From assembly GCA_029204225.1 (NCBI GenBank), contig CM055103.1, positions 7,085,581 through 7,149,580 of the forward strand: DNA of 64,000 nucleotides. The letters run 5' to 3'. The notes beneath the pieces are model-generated. The model made no database searches. It was given only the letters and a program-made list of their open reading frames with translations, and was not told the origin of the DNA. This stretch comes from Diphasiastrum complanatum (taxonomy: Eukaryota; Streptophyta; Lycopodiopsida; Lycopodiales; Lycopodiaceae). Below, one piece after another: positions 1-10,281 of this stretch (its first letter is position 1; the number at the start of each line of letters is the position of its first letter). Both the position numbers and the translations under genes were made by a program.

Positions 1-270
1 AACCAGATTTGAACTAGATTCAAGCCAAGAAGATGAATGTTTTGAATAATTTCAATCGAGGCAAGTATCAAAGATTCAATTCATACAATGATCATTTGTT
101 TAGCAATGTGTTGAGGTACCTTATAACTTCAACATGCTAACACGCACTGTCATAGGTCCAGGCTGACAAGTCGACATTGGAAGAAGTAGGAGTGACATGG
201 AGCACAACACAGGTTCAAATCTCGCCTCTATTTGAATAAATTAGAAAAAATACATCACACGCCAGCTCGA

Positions 271-273
<3 letters not shown>

Positions 274-355
<82 letters not shown>
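274..355. repeat. (CT)n microsatellite, interrupted
   Basis: An almost pure CT dinucleotide run is broken by two single-base irregularities. It lies beyond the last visible exon of the inositol oxygenase gene, and so inside its next intron if that gene continues past the left edge. Confidence 0.95.
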
Positions 356-869
356 ATCCAAGGGCTTTGACTGAATTAGGGACCACTTTCTTGCATGACT
401 TCTAAGAAAGTGTGAATTAAAACTGAAAGCAGATTATGCTGTCCTCTACCTAAGGTCAAGAGTTCGACTCCAATCTGTTGCGCAAATGAGTACATACAAG
501 GAAAAAAAAAACAAATCCTACACTAGTGACCGGAATATTTGACCAGTTTAATAAAAAAAAAGCCTGATCTAATTATTATTGGCTGCAGCAGTTCAGTAGC
601 GACATTCTAACTTGATTGTAGAAAGCTTCTAAGTGATTTAGGAAGGCTGACAAAAGTCACGACTCACGACTCACCACAGTTAATCAAATTCAACATATGA
701 TATCTTGCTGGGCCAGCTCGAGTATTAAGACAAGCTTAGAGAGGAAACATATTAGTAATATATCCAAATGTAATACTGTAGATTAATAAGCCTTGATAAA
801 ACAAAAAAGATCAAAAGCTGTTAAACTGGGCCCTACTGACTAAGGTTTCAAAATGGACTGAAGACATAC

Positions 870-2496
870 CCAACAACAGCCCATTGTGGCTCTTGCCCAA
901 ACTTAGGATGTAGCAATACCTTGCCCAAATCTGCAGAATCGAGTAAAGATCGATTCATCAATATTCAAGGTATACGATTAGATCTACTGTACGTCCTCCA
1001 CATATATTTATGTTAAAGTTATCCTTATAAAATCCTTGTTGGTGTATGTTCCAGAAGAAAATCATGCTGCAAGCTCCCTGAAAATCATGCTATGTACCAT
1101 GAATCAGCCCTGTCAAATGAAACCAGTCCTCATCGGGATGATCTTTGCGGATTGCTTCTGCTGTCTGCAGTAAATGCTCTATCTGGGGCTCGTCAAGATC
1201 GGGATCACTTTCATCCACATACTCATTAAGAAGTTCACAGCACTCCCAAATACTCATCACTCCTTTGTTGAACTGCAAGTGTTTCTTCCGCATGTTTAAA
1301 GCCTGCACAAAACAAATTAAAAGGAACCTAATTGGTATTACCAAGTGTTTTCCACTTCCGCTTCCCCACCCCTGCCATTGAACGCAGCAAGATGTAGACT
1401 CTTGAATAAACAAACATTATTCAAGTATTCGCGGGATAACAGTCGATACTTTCCAGTCTGCTGGCAAGCAATAAGAATAAAGGGTAAATTTCCCCCGTTT
1501 GAAAATGCTCGTAAGCAAGAAACTTAGAATTGTGTTACTGGAAACACTCAAAACTGACTACAAGCAATAAGATGCGACAAAAAGAGCATCCGTGTTTTTC
1601 AAATGTTCTGGGATCTTAAGACAATTTGCATATGGATTATGCAACCAAATACACATGAATTTTGCTAATAAAAAGTGATTAAGTAGCTCTGCCCTCAGTA
1701 GACTCATACTCGTCAGTAAGATGACTATCACATTCTTGTTTCAATTCGCTGCATACAACAGATCCAGTCTTAATTAACTTTCTATGCAATTTTACTCTAA
1801 CAGACAAGGCTCCCGCCTTTCATCTGTAAGCTAATCAGTGTTTAAGAAGTCCAAACCCAAAGAATTTTGACCGACATAAAGAACAATCAAGCTATCATAT
1901 TTGGCAAATCCCTGTGATCCTAGAATGCAAACAGTCATCATGATCCGCATCGAGTTAAAACATTAGCAAAAATTGGTGATCAAAAGATCAAGTAGAGAGG
2001 TAATGATGAGTAGCTTACAAAATTATAAGTTTGATAAGTATGATTAGTTCTGTAAAAATCTGCTACTCCAGACCGCCTTTCACTTTCGCCATCATATGAA
2101 CTGCAAATTCATACTTGATCGTCGTAGAGATGCAGACGGTAACATTTTGATTGACAGAACTCAAGAGTGATACATGCAATACAGCAACTGATAGAAACAT
2201 TACTTCCACTACTGGCCTATCATAAAAACAATCATCCGCTTGATAACTATAATGCCATACCGAAAAGCATGGCCAAAAGCGTTGGCATTCGGAACAAGAA
2301 ATGAAGCTCCATGCTTCTGATCCAATCCATCTTCTGAATTATCTTGCACTGTGAAGGCTGAAACTATTGCCTCCGCAGGTGAAGCCGCATAATCAACAGA
2401 TAATATAACATGACCTGACATTTCAGGTTGCATCGGTTGAGACAAATTCCCAGTGGCGTTCATGCTGTAAATCATAGGTGCAGCGTCCAAAACCAT
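870..2496 (-). CDS. MIOX: myo-inositol oxygenase, 5' portion (4 coding exons, gene runs off the left edge)
   Basis: Myo-inositol oxygenase is a cytosolic di-iron enzyme that cleaves myo-inositol to D-glucuronate, feeding UDP-glucuronate for cell walls. Coding exons, in transcript order, are 2496-2261, 2100-2019, 1302-1098 and 930-870. All introns are GT/AG (160, 716 and 167 bp) and all phases agree. Exon 1 ends in NAFGHAF; exon 2 carries YDGESER and DFYRTNHTYQTYNF; exon 3 carries IWECCELLNE, DESDPDLDEPQIEHLLQTAE and LIH; exon 4 starts DLGKVLLHPKFG and ends QWAVVG. The iron-ligand positions known from the family that fall here (His of IEHLLQTAE, His-Asp of LIHD) are kept, as is the Lys of DLGK. 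The later ligands would lie in exons left of base 1. The donor after exon 4 is intact and no further exon is visible in 1-867, so the next intron exceeds 860 bp. The ATG at 2496 lies 8 bp after a likely 5'UTR splice acceptor (CAG at 2504-2506). The 78-residue first exon is poorly conserved except at its end. Confidence 0.9.
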
Positions 2497-2506
2497 TGTA
2501 TCACTG

Positions 2507-3125
2507 CAAGAATGGAAGACTAAAACCCACAAACTTATGAAACGTAAAACAATCCGTGAGCGGAAAGCAAGAAGCTGAAAAAATAAACTGAAAAATAAAT
2601 GTCGTCGACCCGAAGCAGAAAATCAGTGCCGCAACGATTCCCAGTTTACGCTCAGCGCTCTCACACCAATCATAAAACAAAGCATCAAAAGCAGAAAGAT
2701 GCATGCAATAAAAGCGGCCCAAAAACCTACTCACCCGTCAAAAAACTAAAGCACGATTCCTGCAACAAACCTTGCTTCTACAGTCATTCAGGAATCACCT
2801 AGTTTGAGAGGCAAAATCCTCTCAATTTCTTGTCAGAATAATCTTCAGATCACGATCCTCTGAAACAGAAAATACTACTACTTCATGACAATACACAAAA
2901 ACTGACAGGCAATTGACAGCAAAAATCAATGCAAAATCACCAGAAAACAAAGCCAAATCACAGAAAACAATGCAAATTTACAGAAAACAAAGCCAAATCA
3001 CAGAAAGAAAGGCAAAATTACAGAAAACAAAGCAGAATTAGAGAGCAATGCGAGAGAAAAAGAAGGAATCCAAACCGACCTAACGCCCGAGTTATTTGCA
3101 TCATACTGATACTGATAAGATGAGA
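2507..3125 (-). promoter_or_regulatory. leader / 5'UTR intron region of MIOX
   Basis: This stretch lies between the start-proximal acceptor at 2504-2506 and the GC-rich upstream region. On the gene strand 2927-3045 is very T-rich and repetitive, as in many plant leader introns. A CAG acceptor directly before the start-codon exon suggests that a 5'UTR intron lies here. The transcription start and the 5'UTR donor cannot be placed from sequence alone. Short ORFs in this stretch look like chance readings. Confidence 0.45.
2927..3045. repeat. imperfect ~20-bp tandem repeat (CAGAAAACAAAGCCAAATCA-like)
   Basis: About five degenerate units of a purine- and A-rich 20-22 bp motif follow one another. 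On the strand of the adjacent inositol oxygenase gene they read as T-rich TGATTTGGCTTTGTTTTCTG units, lying in the presumed leader. Confidence 0.75.
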
Positions 3126-3199
3126 TCCTTTCATTTATTACGACGGACAGATCGAGAGGCTTATCGCCACGGAATGTTTAACGCCCCACCGCTGGGAAT

Positions 3200-3500
3200 C
3201 CGCCACGTCACCCACCTGCCCTGTTGCCAGTGCCGATCCCGTACACGTGGCAACATCTATCTTAAGATCCAACGGCGCAGCTGCAGACGAGAGGCTGCCG
3301 TTAAGACTTCTGACCGGCAGCCTGAGGAAGATCTAAGATGAGGGACGTGTGCTGAGTCAGTGACGTGCGTACACGGTACACACCAGATGCCGTCGTCACG
3401 CCACGGGGACTAAACTGTACGATCAACGACGTACATTCGGCCACGTGTCAAGCAGCGTACTTGGACTAATATCATGGATAAACTCTAAAACACGTGGTAG
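3200..3500 (-). promoter_or_regulatory. upstream region of MIOX with clustered ACGT-core motifs
   Basis: In 300 bp of unusually GC-rich sequence there are at least six ACGT-core boxes: CCACGTCA at 3203, ACACGTGGC at 3243, GACGTGT at 3344, TGACGTGC at 3361, CCACGTGTCA at 3441 and ACACGTGG at 3490. ACACGTGGC and CCACGTGTC are classic abscisic-acid-response (ABRE)/G-box cores bound by bZIP factors. The cluster sits upstream of the inositol oxygenase leader, so ABA, stress or light regulation of that gene is the natural inference. No clear TATA box was found. Confidence 0.6.
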
Positions 3501-3959
3501 AATCTGAACGTTCAAGATGAGATCCAACGGGTATAGGGCTTTGAATTGCTGCGCGTCTTTAGGAAACGAGGATAGCCCCTATCTGCAACCGTCAACATGG
3601 GAACCTTAGAGCCGTCATCCACGCCCTTCAGCCTTCAACGCTGGTACATTGACTCTGTATGCAGGTGTCCTTGCTAGTCGGGAGCAAGTTGAGCTTTCCA
3701 AGTTGAGGGGCTGAAGAGCAAATTGACGAATGGCAGCGAGTATCTTCGGGAAGGACTGACGTTTAGCCTGCAAGCTGCCTGGCTACAGAAGCAATTTGCG
3801 TGTGAATTCGGGGGTGCTCATCACAATTTCCAACACTTAACCATAGAAAGGGCCTCTTCACATGCAACCCCTTACGCATATCGAGGAGGCTTTTTAATGG
3901 AACTCTCTACTTCACATGCACCCTCTCGATTGTGTGACATAATCGGTAGCTGACCTCCA

Positions 3960-4245
3960 AAACCCATGATTGACACAATTGGATCTTCGTGGGTTGATTT
4001 TTGTGCATCCTCCAATTTCTTGATATTGACCCACAACCGCCACATTTGCATCTTCATGGGTTGCATATTTCGTAGTAAAGCTGCCCACCTTAACCCACAA
4101 CCAACACAACTGGATCTTGAATGGTTGATTTCTATCCATCCTCCAATTTTGTGATATTGACCCACAACCAACACATTTGTATCTTCATGGATTGGATTTG
4201 TGTAACCTATATTTTTTGTGATATTGAATTGATGTTGCCCCATTG
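3960..4245. repeat. ~65-bp imperfect tandem repeat, four units in a 131-bp higher-order period
   Basis: A CACAnnTGnATCTTCATGGGTTG-like core begins at 3974, 4041, 4105 and 4172 (spacing 67, 64, 67). Alternate units are most alike, giving a 131-bp higher-order period. Both strands stay partly open through the array, which explains the chance ORFs there. No gene is recognised. Confidence 0.8.
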
Positions 4246-4459
4246 ATAATGGTGACTTTCGGAAAACTTTTGCATATTTTTATGATATTGATTTGACGTT
4301 GCTCCATTGTTATAATACTGACTATGGTAAAGCTCTTGCCCTAGAAGAGTGAATGGCACTTAGTGCACCTTATATTCTCTAGTTTTTTTTTGGTGGGAAT
4401 AACGAAGATGGTGATTAAACCTACTCTTTGCACCCTCTTTTGTTGTCTATTTTTCTATG

Positions 4460-4940
4460 TTCCATCAAACCTAGAATTTTGAAGGGAGTAGTGTCATCCT
4501 TGAGTAAATATTCACTAGGTCAACTTAATGCCAATGATTATTGAGTAGAAAGGATGATCTCTCCCACCTTTGTTTTCTACTTTTGATATTTTCTTTTTTC
4601 TCTTGTATGTTCTCGTTTGTGTGGTGAATTAGATTTTCACACTCAACCTCATGGAAAAGAATGAAAATACTAACCTACACACACGGACGAAAGAAAATAC
4701 TAACCAACTCACTCTAATTTTCTCATGGTTCTTGCCAAAACATCACACCTAGTATCATGAAGATAATAGTGTCATCCTTGAGTAGAATATTGGAGGAAAG
4801 AAAATACTAACCAACTAACTCTATTGGAGGACTACCTTTTTATGTTCACGGCCTCAAAGTCACTCCTTGCATCATGATGGGAATATTATCATCCTTCAAT
4901 AGAATATTCAATAAGTCAACTTAATGATTAGTGAATAACG
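4460..4940. repeat. degenerate dispersed repeats (three copies of a ~50-bp block)
   Basis: Related blocks containing GTGTCATCCTTGAGTA or TATCATCCTTCAATAG, followed by AATATTC, occur at about 4488, 4769 and 4886. Two of them are followed by a CAACTTAATG block. No coding sequence is recognised. Confidence 0.5.
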
Positions 4941-5121
4941 AGGATAATGGTTATAGAATAAGTCAATTGAATGAGCCAATGGACCCATAAAGTACATATA
5001 AGGATGTTTATTGTTTCTAGATTAAAAGACCGAGTTAAGTAGAGGTTATTGCCTAGGTTGAACTACTTTTGGTGGCTATTATGCATTTGTGGTATTTTGA
5101 TTTTTTGCTACTTTTATACCA

Positions 5122-5910
5122 GTCAAGTCAACTGCAAAGGCTTCTGATTTAGCCCAGATCTTTGTTAAAAGATTATTTAGGCTTTATGGACTACCAAGTG
5201 ATAGTTAGTGATAGAAATCCTATATTTATAGGTCACTTTTGGTCAACTGTATTCCATAAGCTAGAAATCTCGCTTAGTTTTAGTTCTACTAATCATCCTG
5301 AATCAGATGGCCAAACTGAGAGAACTAATCAGACTATGGAGGATATGTTGAGAACATATGTGTCTCACAGGCAATCTCAGTGAGATATGCATGAAATATT
5401 GCAAGTGGCCCGTGATTGTGTCCGGAGTGCTCAAGATAGAGCTAAGCACTATGCCAATTTCAAGAGGTCTCCCAAAGATTTAAAAGTTGATGACTGGGTA
5501 TATCTTAGAATACCTAAAGATTCTAAGACTATGCGTATGAGGAAGCATTATAAATTGTCTACTAGATATTGTGGACCATTTCGGATTAGAAGAAAATTCG
5601 TTCCTTAGCTTACAAACTAGATCTTCAGGACAAAACTACTGCTCACCCAATGTTTCATGTAAGTTGGTTAAAAATTTGTTTACATAAAGGTGACGTAGTT
5701 GGTTCAGAGAAAGATGTTACCCATTTGGAGGACTTATCGCTTAGTGTTCCTTTGAAACCCAAAAATGTACTCAGAACCATAAGTAAACAGTTGAGAAATC
5801 ATTCTATCTCTGAGTGCTTGATCAGGTGGAAGGGACGGATTGAGGATGATGATTCATGAGAACGAGTCGAAAGCATAAAGAGGAACTTCCCTAGTTTCCA
5901 CTTCTAAGGA
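5122..5910 (+). pseudogene. Ty3/gypsy chromovirus-type integrase C-terminal remnant
   Basis: Three successive reading frames cover the end of a gypsy pol. First comes part of the integrase core with ESDGQTERTNQTM. Next is the C-terminal region (AQDRAKHYANFKRS, DDWVYLRI, STRYCGPFRI). Last is a degraded chromodomain-like end (MFHVSWLK ... ECLIRWKG, then a stop, then ERVESIK). It is broken by stops at 5381 and 5606 and by frame changes. The first 50 bases match 34,925-34,970, so both pieces come from one family. Most of the element, including RT and RNase H, is absent. A purine-rich tract and LTR start follow. Confidence 0.85.
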
Positions 5911-5918
5911 TAGAAGTG

Positions 5919-6500
5919 GTTCAAGGGAGAGAAGAATGTTATGTCCATGTCCCGTATAAGGGAATAGGAATAATTTCTGAAGTGGATAGCCGGTCACTCT
6001 TTGTATGTGGTTATTAGTTATGCTACATCATTCCGAGCATGGTCGATAAAGTAATTAATAATCATATGAGGGCCCAGACTTGTATTTGGACATAGGAGCA
6101 CTTGCATGGTGTATGATTGTTTCAATGCAAGAATAGGAGGTCAATGGCTTATTATAGACGCCAAAATTGTAGTGGGTTTCTTTCCTTGCCTAACCTGAAT
6201 CCAAGATCTAGTCAATCTAGCATCAAAGAGACGGAGTTAGTTGTCACGCGAAGGTTCGTTCCCATGAGAGCGATAGTATAGTTCAGATTTCAACATGAAT
6301 GGAGGATCTAACACTAACATCCATTAACACTAAGCATTAACACTATATCCATTAACCTTTAATCCACAACAATGATAGAAACTTACTCTTCTCTCTCTCT
6401 CTCCTTTTCTCTTTCACAAAAAGCATAAGAAATAGGAATCCCAATAATGATCAAATCCAACAATTAGCAAATACAAAGGAAGCATGAGAAATGGAGGAAA
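5919..6500 (+). mobile_element. gypsy polypurine tract and 3' LTR (right end not determined)
   Basis: A purine tract (TCAAGGGAGAGAAGAA) ends at 5937 and is followed at 5938 by TGTTATGTCC, the typical TG start of an LTR. A related gypsy tail has the same arrangement at 43,025-43,050 (AAGGGAGGAAGAA then TGTTATGACC). The LTR probably reaches at least 6500; a TATA-like TTTTTATAG at 6601-6612 may also belong to it. No matching CA end or target duplication was found. Confidence 0.65.
6175..6500 (+). repeat. dispersed repeat, copy 1 (partner at 7850-8175)
   Basis: This 325-bp stretch matches 7850-8175 over nearly its whole length. Shared landmarks are the GAGAGCGATAG box, the CATTAACACTA repeats, a CTCTTCTCTCTCTC tract and CAAATCCAACAATTAGCAA. 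It lies within the presumed gypsy LTR, so both copies are probably LTR fragments of one family. Confidence 0.7.
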
Positions 6501-7205
6501 AGAGAGGAAGAGCAAGGACATTCATCAATCCATTTCTAAAGAGAACCAATCTGCTTTATTGAAATGAGGAAATGAACATGAGGAACAACTCGAGTTGGTC
6601 CCTTTTTATAGTAGAGAGGAGGACCCTGGCCTCTGAATCCTATTGGTCCAGTCTTGCCTCTCTTTTTATTCAAATTTAAAAAAGTGTGGGAACCATCAAA
6701 ATTGGAGGGAAACCCAACTTTATTCACTAACTTGACATTTAGGCCCTACAACATTAAAAGTCCTGCAAAAAGGCCTAAAGTCCTTTTATTAACATTCTAA
6801 TTAATCAAATAACTATGTGCTCATTGGGTTGGACTTACACACGCAGGGTGCCAAATCCCTCTTGCTTATTAACTAGGGTTAGGGTTGCCTTGGGATCCGT
6901 AAACCCTCCAACAGGATCCTAAGGGGAATATTCTCTCCTCTTGGAGAGAATACATACCATGGAAACTCACACATCTCCCTATTGGAATTTCATATTCATG
7001 AGCCAGGATCCTCTCCTCTCTTGTATTCATTCACTGTGGCTTGGGGGTGAATTGGTTAGGGTATTGACTAGCCTTTTCATATTGGTTGGGTGGTTTATGC
7101 TCCACAGGTGTCCTTTTGGTTTGCATTTGACAAGATTCTTGAAGATCTTCACTTGGCAATTGTTATACTTGCCATCAAACCTTGGAAGGTCGATCTTGGG
7201 AAAAA

Positions 7206-7522
7206 TCTTAAAATTTTGCAAAAAAAACCACAAAAAAATGCACTTTTTTTAAGATTGTTTGAGTTTCCTTGGGAAGTAACTCTCGCAGCTTGGTGAGCAG
7301 CTAAATTTGACTAAGATACAAGAGCATACCAGTCTGCAAGGGTTTCTTCCTAGAAAATCTTAAAATTTTGCAAAAAAACCACAAAAAAATGCACATTTTT
7401 TAAGATTTTTTTGAGTTTCCTTGAGAAGTAACTCTGTTAGCTTGGTGACAGCTGAATCTGACTGAGATACAAGTGCATACCAGTCTGCAAGGGTTTGTTC
7501 CCAGAAAATCTTAAAATTTTGC
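7206..7522. repeat. tandem repeat, 152-bp unit, two full copies plus a third start
   Basis: TCTTAAAATTTTGC recurs at 7206, 7358 and 7509. The intervening sequence (A-rich tract, GAGTTTCCTTG, AAGTAACTCT, GATACAAG, CATACCAGTCTGCAAGGGTTT) repeats with few changes. No coding potential is recognised. Confidence 0.9.
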
Positions 7523-7849
7523 GTTTCGAACTGCGTGGGGTAACGTTCTAGGATTGTCCATCGGGGGTGGATCTATGTCAACGAGTTCATGGAGTATTTC
7601 AATCGGTACGTTGACAAATTCTTCTAGGTCAGGAGGATCTAGAATGGATAATCTCCTATCAAATCTCAGATGCATGCAATGGAACAGAGAGGTAAAGCTA
7701 TTTTTGGTTTTTTTTTTTAGGTTTTTATTCTTCAGATATTTTTGTAGATCTTTTTCGTATTTGGATGATAAGATGTTGGATCTGAATGTGGATCAAACCG
7801 GAATGAAAATGAACTCAGATCAAGATCAGATCGATGTTGTGGAGCTATT

Positions 7850-8175
7850 TCCTATCCTAGCCTCAACCCAAGATCCAAGCACACAAGCATCAAGGAGACG
7901 AGGTTAGATGTCACACGCGGAGGTTCGATTCCGTGAGAGCGATAGCATAGATCAAAATCCAATATGCATAGATGATCCACAATTAGCACTAAACTATTAA
8001 CACTATCAGTTAACCCTACAACCATTAACACTAAAACTACAATGATGGAGGCTCACTCTTCTCTCTCTCCCTTTCTCTCTCACAAAAGGCATAAGAATAA
8101 GCAATTTTTATAACAACCACATCCAACAATTAGCAACCATAAAGAAAGTACAAGAGATGGCAAGAGATAGAGAGC
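7850..8175 (+). repeat. dispersed repeat, copy 2 (partner at 6175-6500)
   Basis: Same sequence as 6175-6500. This copy keeps GGTTCGATTCC, which fits an RNA polymerase III B box, but no A box or tRNA fold was found at a suitable distance. An LTR fragment is the simpler reading. Confidence 0.65.
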
Positions 8176-8179
8176 TAAT

Positions 8180-9250
8180 GTGAATGTGAATCAAAGGAAC
8201 TGCGAAAGCGAAGCGAATGATGCAATGCGATCCGGATGGAGTTCAGATGTGATCGCTGGTCACTGCCAGCTGAATCACTCCTACAGTCCTCCAGAATGTA
8301 GTCAGGCACTGTTGATCTACGTTTATGAATTAATATAGCACTCAATAAAATTTCAATCGATGTGCAAAATTAAATGAATGAGAGAATCAGACACACGAAT
8401 AATAGCAGACACATTCATTCAAGATCATACATAATCGAAAATGACACGTGCACAATGGCTACAAAATCAACTATTGGTTTTCTCTGATTATTCAAGCACT
8501 GCATGCAGATCCGCAGTGTGTTGGCGTGAGAGAAATACAGTTCTCTCACGAGTAGTGTCTTGCTTACTAGCGAACTTGTGGATCCTGTGGATCCTGCTTA
8601 CAGAACTCGTCTCGCACGCATGAAGACTTCTTCTTTGTATTTTTCGTCTTGATTGCTTACTAGCATCATACTACTTTTCTATCTATCTTTCTCAAGTATC
8701 ATCCAGTTAGTATATAGTCGCTCTTTGTAACTTAAGATTAGAGTGATTAAGCATCTACAACTAATCAGAAAACTACAAGAGTGGCAGATTAGCCACGACC
8801 TAGAGTGTATCTGCTGATGTCATGCCATCAGATCATATATCTGTACTTCTGGGTACTTGCATGATCTTGCTGGTATTTTTGGAACGTGAGGGCAAAAAAA
8901 GTTTTGCGATATTTTTTGTGTCGCATCGTTTGGTTCGCGAAGGGAGAGCTAAGTGTTGAATACATAAAATAAAAAAAAATGATTGCAGACCTACTGACAA
9001 AGTCGCTGGACAAACCACTATTTAGAAAACACGGGAAATCAATTGGAGTAGGATTTGAGAAATTTCAACTAGTTTTGCTATTTTGGTCATATTTGTATAT
9101 TTGACAATTGAGGCCAATTTTCATATTAGACTTAGATTTGACTTTTTAAAGTTATATTAGTCTAAAAGCATTTGAATAAAAACTTTTTGAAAGGGTGAGA
9201 AAATGTAGTACATGAGTTTTAGAAGATTCAATTCGAATGTGAATACATTT
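8180..9250. other. unclassified spacer
   Basis: No gene is recognised. The texture (AATAAA-like signals and CTTGCTTACTAGC motifs twice near 8555 and 8655) resembles a degraded LTR, but no boundaries or partner copy were found. Confidence 0.3.
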
Positions 9251-9279
9251 GAATCTAGTCCACATTAATGCCAGGGTTT

Positions 9280-9705
9280 TTGTTATGGAGGGAAACCAAA
9301 CTCATTAATGAGTCATGGATCTGCTATATATAGTTGTACACTCATGAGAAGAGACAAATTCTCTCTATCTTATCTCACTTCATGCTTATACATGGGTTCA
9401 TCTATCCATTGGTGCACTATATTTGTGATATGCTGCAATCTTGTTTGTAGAATCTTTATTTTATGTTATTTTTGGATCCACACGTGTGAAATACAGTAGC
9501 TTACTATTTTTGTATGGAAATCAATTTCATCATATCATATGTTTGATGTTTGATTAGGTTCTTATTGAGTTTGCATCTCTTTCTTAGAGTAGATTTTGAT
9601 TTTTCTACATTGGTAAAATTGGTAGAGTTGACCTATTTCTAACCAAAGATCAAGTGATGGATTTGGATCTTAATTGATCTCAGATTCTTCACATGGTATC
9701 AAAGC
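9280..9705 (+). mobile_element. 5' LTR (left end uncertain) and primer-binding site of copia element A
   Basis: TGGTATCAAAGC at 9694-9705 differs by one base from the standard copia primer-binding site for initiator tRNA-Met (TGGTATCAGAGC) and directly follows ...TTCACA, a usual LTR end. A TATA box (GCTATATATAG) lies at about 9320-9330. The left end is not certain; TGTTATGGAGGG at about 9281 is one candidate. The untranslated leader runs from 9706 to the gag start at 10282. Confidence 0.6.
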
Positions 9706-10281
9706 TTGTAGGTTTTGAAAGGATCGAGCACATCTATCAAGGATTTGGAGGAGATATCAATGCTAGGGCATGCTAGATTGACTTCTACCCAAAAATCGAG
9801 TTTCTTGCATATGTACATTGAATCTTTTGTATATCAAAACTCATTTTAGGTCAAAGAACTTGAAGAATTCTGATTTCACACCATACTTGCTGAAAATAGC
9901 CAATTTTGGATGCATTAGGAAGGTCTCACTTGAGGCTACAAGATTCTATATCAAGTTATTGGCAATTGCATGTAGAATTTGAAATATTCAATTTTTTGTG
10001 ATTTTGTCAAAACCCTAATTTTGATTGAATCTCTATTTTGTGAAGCTGCTTAACTTCATTAGAGTGTGTTTCAATTTTAGGAAGTGTCAAGAGTCATAAT
10101 ATTGAGGATAGTTCATAGGTTGATCAAGATTTCTACATTCTATGTGTTGATTTGCTAGATATAAGTGCTAGAAGAGAATTGAGAGGTTCCATATATTTGT
10201 GATTTATTCTAAAAAACATTTGTTGTATTTCAAAAGAGTGCTTTGTGCATTGGAATAGGTTGAAAGTCAATTCATTGCAAC

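Noticed and set aside
200-490. Two B-box-like stretches (AGGTTCAAATCTCG at about 214 and GAGTTCGACTCC at about 460) suggesting a tRNA or SINE
   Set aside because: No A box at the right distance, no cloverleaf and no defined ends or second copy.
3096-3341. 81-codon plus-strand ORF upstream of MIOX
   Set aside because: Lies in the GC-rich promoter region, antisense to the gene, with no family resemblance. It is open only because of base composition.
3872-4243. 123-codon minus-strand ORF
   Set aside because: Entirely within the 65-bp tandem repeat; repeat periodicity explains the open frame.
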